DNA of 64,000 nucleotides, from the NCBI RefSeq assembly GCF_013423485.1, contig NZ_JABFFR010000017.1, positions 62,001 through 126,000 of the forward strand. The letters run 5' to 3'. A program made the translations under genes and the position numbers. The notes below the pieces were generated by a model that was not told where the DNA came from, did no database searches, and saw only the letters and a program-made list of their open reading frames with translations. This document shows, one piece after another, positions 57,957 to 64,000 of this stretch (position 1 is the stretch's first letter; each line of letters begins with the position of its first letter). Source of the DNA: Azospirillum oleiclasticum (GTDB lineage Bacteria; Pseudomonadota; Alphaproteobacteria; Azospirillales; Azospirillaceae).

Positions 57957-59080
57957 GGACGCACGATCTCCTGGGCGCGGGCATCGGACAGGATGGCGCC
58001 GGGCGGCACCGGCGCCGTCTCCCGCGCGGAGGGCGGCGCGGGGAAGCCGAGCAAACGGGTCGCCTGACGCCACGCCTCGCAGACGGCCAGATGGTACTGG
58101 CCCCGTTCCAGCGGCGGGGTTCCGGCGTCGATGGCCGCGGCAAGACGGGTCAGGGCCTGCACCACGCCCCGGGGCCAGACTTGCCCGAGAACCTGCCGGT
58201 GCGTCGGCGGCGGCCCGTCCAAAGCCCAGGCGACGGTCGGATAGTCCAGATGGGCCTCCGGCGCCTCGTCGATGGCGGCCAGAGGGGCGGCCGAGGCCGG
58301 TAGGTGCAGGCGGGACGTCCAGACGACGGGACCATGCGTGTCCACCAGTGTGAGGCAGCCACCTCTGCCGCCGATGGTGATCCGGTGAAGCTGGTGGGAG
58401 TGGTTGTCCGGATCCCGCGGGTCCAGCTCGTTCTGCACCCGCAGCGTCAACGGCACACCGGCGAGCACCCCTTCCAGCGTGCGGTAGGGAGGGGCCGAGG
58501 CGGCAATCCGGCTCACCGCCTCCGGCCACGGCGCGGGCGGCACGAAGGCCCAGGGGCGCACACCGCCCAGCGCCTCACCCAGTATGTCGAACAGCGTGTA
58601 GGCCACCTGGATGGAGCAGGCGGCATCGACGAACGACAGCGGCCCCAACGCGGCCAGCCGGCGCGCGGCGTCGATGAAGGCGCGCACCGGCGCGATGGTC
58701 ACATAGTGGGTGTTGAAATGGAACTGGACCCCGTTGCGGTGCGCCGTGCGCAGGCAGTCGGCCAGTTCCGAGGGCAGCAGCGGGTGCTCCTCCAGAACAT
58801 GGATGCCGCGGTCCATCAGCGCTTGGGCCAGGATGGCGCCCTCCCCGCCGCCGGCACCGGCCCCGACCACCACGCAGGCCGCCTCCACGTCGTCGGGCAC
58901 CTCCGCCACGGAGGTCAGGAGCGGCACCCCGTAGCGCTCCGCACAGCGCCGCGTGCGGTCGCTGCCGCGGCCGAGGATGCCCGCCAGCTCGAAAGGAACG
59001 GCAGGATCGAGAAAGGCCTTGAGATAGACCCGGCCGAACTTGGTGCCGCAGACGATCGCCCGACGTTTCCGGTGGACCAT
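57953..59080 (-). CDS. Thiazolinyl imide reductase (PchG/YbtU-like)
   Basis: A 375-residue NADPH-dependent reductase of the PchG/YbtU/Irp3 family, which turns a thiazoline ring of the bound intermediate into a thiazolidine. The N-terminus is MVHRKRRAIVCGTKFGRVYL with the family's GTKFGRVY. FNTHYVTIAPVRAFI and DPRDPDNHSHQLHRITIGG are further typical stretches. The ATG overlaps the stop of the saccharopine-dehydrogenase-like gene by one base (TGATG). Its presence is strong evidence that the cluster makes a pyochelin/yersiniabactin-type compound with at least one reduced ring. Confidence 0.88.
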   Translation of the reverse strand: MVHRKRRAIVCGTKFGRVYLKAFLDPAVPFELAGILGRGSDRTRRCAERYGVPLLTSVAEVPDDVEAACVVVGAGAGGGEGAILAQALMDRGIHVLEEHPLLPSELADCLRTAHRNGVQFHFNTHYVTIAPVRAFIDAARRLAALGPLSFVDAACSIQVAYTLFDILGEALGGVRPWAFVPPAPWPEAVSRIAASAPPYRTLEGVLAGVPLTLRVQNELDPRDPDNHSHQLHRITIGGRGGCLTLVDTHGPVVWTSRLHLPASAAPLAAIDEAPEAHLDYPTVAWALDGPPPTHRQVLGQVWPRGVVQALTRLAAAIDAGTPPLERGQYHLAVCEAWRQATRLLGFPAPPSARETAPVPPGAILSDARAQEIVRP

Positions 59081-60180
59081 CAGAGCACCCCATCGTCGAA
59101 GGCCGGCACCGCCGCCGCGGTCGGTGCGATGTCGAGAAGCTCCAGCGCCGCCACGGCCGGGGAGGTCCGCAATTGCGCCAGGGCCGACGCCGTGTCCATC
59201 ACCTCTCCGGCGAAATGAAGCCCCGGCGGCAGGGCGCCGTCGCGCACGGCCAGAGCCGCGAAGGCGGCGAAGGCACCGCTGAGGGCGTATCCGTCGGTCC
59301 CGCGCACCACGGCCACGCGCGCGCGTGCCCGGTTCTCCAGCCGGCACACCATAATCTGGTAGGGCGTGCGGCCGGCCAGGTCGAGCGCGGTGGCCCGGCA
59401 CAGCAGGTCGATGGCCTCCTCCTCGCCGATGGCGGCGAGCCGGTGCTGGACGTCGCCGAAGGCCTCGCGCAGATGCCGGCCCGCGAAGACGTTGTACCAG
59501 TCGGCCCGCTCCAGCCCCAGGCCGCCGGCCACCCGCTCGTTCTCCCGACTGAGGTAGGGAAAGGCCGAGACCGGGTGCGGGAAGAAGGGGATCGCCACGT
59601 CATGCAGCGCGACCAGGGCGCGCCTTGCGCGGCCACCGCGCCACGCCGCCATCGGCTCGCCGTGGCCATTGGCCAGGCTGGCCACATAGTCCCCGGCGGC
59701 GGTGCGGGTGAAGCGGTCCAGCCCGCCGGCGTGAGCGGTCAGGACACGGGCGTCCGGCAGCTCCGTCGCCAGATGGCGGGGCAGCAGAGCGGTCAGCCCC
59801 GGCATGATGCCGGCCGACAGCACGGCCCGTCGTCCCGTCGGCAGCGGCAAGGCGGACAGAAGCGCGTGGACCGGTTCGTCGCCCGCCGCGTCCACATAGT
59901 CCGCCCCGCTGTCCAGAGCGGCCCGCACGGCGCAATCCATCACCAGCCGGGTCGGCCCGGCGGCGTTGACCACCACCGCGCAGCCGGTGCAGAAGGCGCG
60001 CAGCCCCTCCGGCTCGGTGATGTCGACGGGCACCACCTCCTCCCCCGGCAGCGTCGCGGTCTGCAGGCCTCCGGCGTTGCGGCCGCCCAGACGCAGCGGG
60101 CCGGCGCCGGCGAGGCGGAGGTGGTGGAGCACCGACCGGCCGACCGCCCCGGTGGCACCGAGGAGCCCGATCCGTCTCAT
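59080..60180 (-). CDS. Saccharopine dehydrogenase-like oxidoreductase in the siderophore cluster
   Basis: A 366-residue protein. The dinucleotide-binding loop MRRIGLLGATGAVGRSV, the conserved VVNAAGPTRL, then DSGADYVDAAGDEP and GIMPGLTALLPRHLA place it in the saccharopine dehydrogenase (NADP-binding) family of cyclic reductases and desaturases. Its ATG overlaps the NRPS stop by 4 bases, so it is translated with the NRPS. The enzyme is not part of the pyochelin pathway and might add an extra reduction or C-N bond. What it acts on is unknown. Confidence 0.8.
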   Translation of the reverse strand: MRRIGLLGATGAVGRSVLHHLRLAGAGPLRLGGRNAGGLQTATLPGEEVVPVDITEPEGLRAFCTGCAVVVNAAGPTRLVMDCAVRAALDSGADYVDAAGDEPVHALLSALPLPTGRRAVLSAGIMPGLTALLPRHLATELPDARVLTAHAGGLDRFTRTAAGDYVASLANGHGEPMAAWRGGRARRALVALHDVAIPFFPHPVSAFPYLSRENERVAGGLGLERADWYNVFAGRHLREAFGDVQHRLAAIGEEEAIDLLCRATALDLAGRTPYQIMVCRLENRARARVAVVRGTDGYALSGAFAAFAALAVRDGALPPGLHFAGEVMDTASALAQLRTSPAVAALELLDIAPTAAAVPAFDDGVL

Positions 60181-63100
60181 GCCACGGGCTCCACGACCAG
60201 ACGCGCGACCGCGGCGACATGCGGTGGCTTCAGGCAGCTGAAATGGCCGCCGGGAATCGCGTGCACCCGGAGATCGCCCAGGCAGAGGCCCCGCCAGAAG
60301 CCGGCCACATCCTCCTCCAGCCATGGCAAGGCCGGCTCCGGGTTCTCGGGAAGCAGCAACTGGATGTCGCCGGCATGAAGGCCCGGCCGGAAATGGGCGT
60401 ACGCCGCGAGGCTGTGCCGGAACAGGGACAGATGCGTACGGGCGTATCCCAGCGCGTCGATGTCGGCACGGTCCAGAACCATGGCCGCCGCGATGCGGTC
60501 CAGGCGCTCCTCCGCCGGCATCGCCAGCAGGGACCGCAGGGCGGGCCCCGCCGCCGGATGATCGGCCAACGCCGCCATGGTACCGTCCGCGATCATGCCG
60601 CCGCGCCCGGCCGCCCGCAGCGCCGCCCGCACCGGCGCGTCGTCCGCCGGGTAGCCGGCGCGCCCGGGATCGGCCCCGATGAACCGGCAGAAGGCGTATT
60701 CCAAGGCGAGGTCGTCGAGCACCGCGTGCGGCGCGCCGCAGCTTCCGACCACGGTGAGCGCGGGCACGGGCACCCCCCGTTCCGCCAGTCGTCCGGCCAC
60801 CGCCACGGCGAGAAGGCCGCCCAGCCCGTAGCCCACCAGCCTTGCAGGCGGATGGGGAGCCAGCAGGGTCGCGTATTCGTCGGCCAGGTCGTCCACCAGG
60901 GTGGCCGGGTCCCGCTCCAGGTAGGCGGCGACCTTGGTGACGGCGAGCCCGGCGAGGGGAAGCCGCTCGCCGAGGGCGTGGTTGAGGTGCAGGTAGGGGG
61001 CCATGGTGCCGCCCAGCTCATGCACCAGCACGCAGGCAGGATCGCCCGTGAGGTCACCCAGCGGCGTGAGGGCCGAGGCCGGCGCCGCCTCGGCCAGCTC
61101 CTCCTCGCTCAGAGGACTGGCCTGCCGCAGGAAGGCCGCCAGCTCGGCGATGGTGGGCTGGCGCAGGATCTGGCGCATGGTCTGGCTGAACAGAAGATGC
61201 CCGGCCTCGGGGAAGCGGCTGTGGAGGCGGCTGGTGAGCTGGGAGATGAGCAGGCTGTCGCCGCCGATCTGGAAGAAGTCGTCGTGACGGCCCACCCGCT
61301 CCAGGCCCAGCACCTCGCCCCACAATGCGGCGAGCCGCCGCTCCAGCTCGTCCGCCGGGGCGGCGCTCTCCCGCGCGGACGGCCCGGCGTCGCGGGCCAC
61401 CCAGGCCCGCAGCGCCTTGCGGTCCACCTTGCCGTTGGCCGTCAGCGGCAGGGCGTCGACCACCTCAAGGCGGCGGGGCACCATGTAGATGGGAAGCCGT
61501 TCGGCCAGTTGGGCACGCAGACCGGCCTCGTCCAGCTCCGCCAGATCCGTCTTGAAGCAAACGGCGAACACGCGCTGTCCGACGGCGGCGATCGGATCGT
61601 CCGCGCGCGGCAGGACAACCGTCGGCGACCCGGCCGCGTCCGCCAGCAAGGCGCTCCATCCGGCCTCGTCCAGAAAAATCCGGTCGGAAAGGCCACGCTG
61701 ATCGGCAAAGGCGTCGTCACCCACCATGAACTCCATGGAAGCCATGGTCCAGGCGATCTCCTCCACCGTCTCCACCACGACCAGCCGGCCGCCCGGACGC
61801 AGCAGCCTCCCCAGGGCGCGCAGCACGGCGGGCAGGTCCGTGGCGTTGTGCAGGACGTTGCAGGCGACGATCACGTCCTGGCTGTTGGGGCGGTGGCCCT
61901 GCTCCCTCGGATCAGCGTTGATGTCGAACAGGCCGGTGCGGACGAACGCATGATCGGCAAACACCTCCGCCGCCCGGTTGAGGAAGAAGCGCGAGACGTC
62001 GGTGAAGAGGTAGTCCACCTCAAGATCCGCCAAGGCCGGTATCAGCGCGGCGCTGGTGCCGCCGACGCCGGCGCCGACCTCCAGCACGCGCAAGGGGCCG
62101 CGGCCCGGCCGTGCGGCGCCGCGGACCAGATCGATGACCGCGGCGTTGATCCGCCGACCGACCAGAGACTCCGCGTAGGCCGCCTGGACGAACTCGCCCC
62201 GACCCTCCGGGAAGAACAGCTCCGTCGGGGCGATCGCGCCGCGCAGCATGGCCACGGTCTCCCGCGCCGCCAGCGCCAGATAGCGCGGCACCACATCGCC
62301 GTAGCCGTGCAGGGCGCGCAGGCGCTCCACCTCGTCCCAGGCGGCCGCGATCTCGGCGTCGCCGGGCCGCCCGGCGGACTCGTATTGTCCACCCCGTTCC
62401 CGCAGGAATCCGGCACCGGCGAGGAGGACGAGCCACCGTCGCGCCAACCGCCGCAGCGCCGGTATCACGCCGACGGAGTCGAGGATCGTCTCCGCATCAC
62501 CCCAGGGACCGGTCTCGGGCAGGCCGCCGGCCTCTCCGATGGCGCGCGCGAAGGAAAGGCGCGCCACATGGTCCAGGGCCCCGCTGAACGCCACCGCGGC
62601 CGTGCTCTCCGCCGCGTCGAAGGGCTGGTGGTCCGGTACGGGAAGCGGCGATCCGGCAGCCGGGGCGGGCTGCGCGAAGGCGACGAGCTGACGCTCCATG
62701 GGGTCGTCACCCTCCACCAGGACGGCGGCGGTGGCGACGCCGGGGCTGGCCTGCAGAGCGGCTTCGATCTCCGCCAGCTCGATGCGGTAGCCGCGGATCT
62801 TGACCTGGGAGTCCTCCCGTCCCAGGAACTCGATGAGCCCCCCGGGGCGGTAACGACCCAGATCGCCGGTGCGGTAGAGCCGCTCGCCCGTCACCGGGTG
62901 GTGGATGAAGCGCTCCGCCGTCCGCGCGGCATCCCCCAGATAGCCGATCGCCAGCCCGAGCCCGCCGATATGGAGCTCACCCACCACCCAGTCGGGACAG
63001 GGGCGCAGATCACGGTCCAGGACATGGAAGCTCTGGTTGGCCAGCGGCCGGCCGTAGGGCACGCTGGGCCAGTCCGGCGGCGCTTCCCCGATCGGGTGGA

Positions 63101-64000
63101 GAATCGACCAGATGGAGGCCTCGGTGGCGCCGCCAAGTCCGTACAGAGCGACATCGGGCAGGTGATCCCGGAGCCAGGCCGTGAGTCCCAGTGGAATCCA
63201 GTCGCCGCTGAGCATGACGCGGGTCAGCGGTAGCGACCGCCGCCCCCGCTCCGCGATCAGGACATCGCGCAGCATCTGCATCTGCGCCGGCACCGAATTC
63301 CAGACGGTGACGCGGTGGTCCTCGATGAGCGCGCGCCAATAGGCTGGATCATCCCTGCGATCGGCACGCGGCAACACCAGGGCGCCGCCAGCGGCGAGCG
63401 GCCCGAAGATGTCGTAGACGGACAGGTCGAAGCCCAGGCTGGCCAGCCCGAACACCCGGTCATCGGAGCCGACGTCCAGGATGCGGTTGATGTCGACGAC
63501 GGTGTTCAGCGCCGCGCCGTGGGCGATCATCACGCCCTTGGGCGTTCCGGTGGAACCGGAGGTGTAGATCACGTAGGCCAGCGTGTCCGCGCCAATCCCG
63601 GCCGGTGCCGGCGGCGGCGGCGCGGGCGGAAGGGTGGCGGGGTCGAGGACGCGGACCGTCTCCGGCCAGACGCCGTCCGGCCTCCCGAGCGCCAGCCGCG
63701 CCCCGGCATCCTCCAGGATGCGGTCGCGACGCGCCACCGGCTGGCTGGTGTCGATCGGCAGGTACGCCCCGCCGGCCATCAGGATGCCGAGCACCGCGGC
63801 CACTTGGCGCCAGCCCTTCTCCAGGGCGACCGCCACCAGAGATCCCGGCGCACAGCCATGGTCCAGGAGCGTCCGGGCGATGCCGCCCGCCGCCGCCGCC
63901 AGCGCGCCGTAGGAGACGATCTCGCCATCCCCGATGACCGCCGAGCGTTCCGGGGCCATGGCCGCCCACACGAGGAAGCCCCCGTGCAGCGGTCCCTCGG
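60177..64000 (-). CDS. NRPS module A-MT-PCP-TE activating cysteine (5' end outside window)
   Basis: Open from the window edge (64000, codons in frame) to TGA at 60177, over 1270 residues. It begins inside an A domain (EGPLHGGFLVWAAMAPERSA), so condensation/cyclisation domains lie beyond the edge. The A domain has YTSGSTGTPKG, RVMLSGDWIPL, YGLGGATEASIW and IYMVPRRLEV. Specificity residues read DLYNLSLI (Asp, Leu, Tyr in FDLSVYD; Asn in VWNSV; Leu and Ser in MLSGD; Leu in ALYGL; Ile in ASIWS), the code for cysteine in PchE/PchF/HMWP. A methyltransferase (VLEVGAGVGGTS) is embedded between A8 and A10, as in PchF. The carrier serine is in GGDSLL. The terminal thioesterase has GYGLGG in place of GxSxG, so the catalytic Ser is missing. 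Confidence 0.9.
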   Translation of the reverse strand, partial: EGPLHGGFLVWAAMAPERSAVIGDGEIVSYGALAAAAGGIARTLLDHGCAPGSLVAVALEKGWRQVAAVLGILMAGGAYLPIDTSQPVARRDRILEDAGARLALGRPDGVWPETVRVLDPATLPPAPPPPAPAGIGADTLAYVIYTSGSTGTPKGVMIAHGAALNTVVDINRILDVGSDDRVFGLASLGFDLSVYDIFGPLAAGGALVLPRADRRDDPAYWRALIEDHRVTVWNSVPAQMQMLRDVLIAERGRRSLPLTRVMLSGDWIPLGLTAWLRDHLPDVALYGLGGATEASIWSILHPIGEAPPDWPSVPYGRPLANQSFHVLDRDLRPCPDWVVGELHIGGLGLAIGYLGDAARTAERFIHHPVTGERLYRTGDLGRYRPGGLIEFLGREDSQVKIRGYRIELAEIEAALQASPGVATAAVLVEGDDPMERQLVAFAQPAPAAGSPLPVPDHQPFDAAESTAAVAFSGALDHVARLSFARAIGEAGGLPETGPWGDAETILDSVGVIPALRRLARRWLVLLAGAGFLRERGGQYESAGRPGDAEIAAAWDEVERLRALHGYGDVVPRYLALAARETVAMLRGAIAPTELFFPEGRGEFVQAAYAESLVGRRINAAVIDLVRGAARPGRGPLRVLEVGAGVGGTSAALIPALADLEVDYLFTDVSRFFLNRAAEVFADHAFVRTGLFDINADPREQGHRPNSQDVIVACNVLHNATDLPAVLRALGRLLRPGGRLVVVETVEEIAWTMASMEFMVGDDAFADQRGLSDRIFLDEAGWSALLADAAGSPTVVLPRADDPIAAVGQRVFAVCFKTDLAELDEAGLRAQLAERLPIYMVPRRLEVVDALPLTANGKVDRKALRAWVARDAGPSARESAAPADELERRLAALWGEVLGLERVGRHDDFFQIGGDSLLISQLTSRLHSRFPEAGHLLFSQTMRQILRQPTIAELAAFLRQASPLSEEELAEAAPASALTPLGDLTGDPACVLVHELGGTMAPYLHLNHALGERLPLAGLAVTKVAAYLERDPATLVDDLADEYATLLAPHPPARLVGYGLGGLLAVAVAGRLAERGVPVPALTVVGSCGAPHAVLDDLALEYAFCRFIGADPGRAGYPADDAPVRAALRAAGRGGMIADGTMAALADHPAAGPALRSLLAMPAEERLDRIAAAMVLDRADIDALGYARTHLSLFRHSLAAYAHFRPGLHAGDIQLLLPENPEPALPWLEEDVAGFWRGLCLGDLRVHAIPGGHFSCLKPPHVAAVARLVVEPVA

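Noticed and set aside
1-64000. CRISPR array, tRNA or rRNA genes
   Set aside because: No regularly spaced identical repeats, no cas genes, and no tRNA or rRNA-like sequence were noticed.

Overview
The window is GC-rich DNA with short intergenic gaps and many ATGA/TGATG stop-start overlaps. The gene content fits an Azospirillum-like or other Rhodospirillales alphaproteobacterium; this is inferred from composition and gene families, not from a marker gene. A pVS1-type repA-parA module and a decayed trb conjugation locus near 33.8-38.6 kb suggest that the window lies on a plasmid, megaplasmid or chromid. I saw no rRNA, tRNA or CRISPR array.

Layout. (1) 1-5.96 kb: the tail of a peptide ABC ATPase, then a leftward catabolic operon (periplasmic binding protein, aldehyde dehydrogenase, SDR, class III CoA-transferase) with a divergent IclR regulator. 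(2) 6.1-14.9 kb: a leftward iron operon: AraC regulator, TonB-dependent siderophore receptor, FhuC, FhuD, a double-length FhuB and an ABC exporter. (3) 15.2-24.7 kb: a leftward five-gene operon made of a vWA-like lipoprotein, a polytopic membrane protein, a tubulin/FtsZ-like protein, a 1132-residue protein ending in an Hsp70/actin-fold ATPase, and a membrane-anchored protein with a duplicated periplasmic domain. It is the best candidate here for a poorly described system. (4) 25-32.3 kb: a D-amino-acid utilisation operon (binding protein, D-aminoacylase, G3E GTPase, FAD oxidoreductase), then two divergent DJ-1/PfpI genes. (5) 32.4-33.6 kb: a PLP-dependent threonine/serine dehydratase-like gene with a possible leader. 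(6) 33.7-39.6 kb: IS66, trbB-C-D-E-I and IS21/IS5 remnants around the plasmid module. (7) 39.7-47.7 kb: a TRAP/TAXI transporter, an IclR regulator, a CoA-transferase, and a divergent enoyl-CoA hydratase, SDR and MaoC hydratase, probably for CoA-dependent breakdown of an organic acid. (8) 47.7-49.3 kb: broken accessory genes (ribbon-helix-helix, ArdC) and an IS21 fragment. (9) 49.3-64 kb: a leftward pyochelin/yersiniabactin-type siderophore cluster.

The siderophore cluster holds a cysteine-type NRPS (A-MT-PCP-TE, cut by the window edge), a saccharopine-dehydrogenase-like reductase, a thiazolinyl imide reductase, a type II thioesterase, a PNPOx-family flavoprotein, two tandem PchR/YbtA-like AraC regulators behind a Fur-box-like site, a FyuA-like receptor, an MFS permease fused to a methyltransferase and a cupin, and an Sfp-type phosphopantetheinyl transferase. 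Together they could assemble, reduce, release, import and sense a thiazoline/thiazolidine siderophore. The FhuBCD operon at 6-15 kb probably supplies a second route for hydroxamate-type or foreign siderophores.
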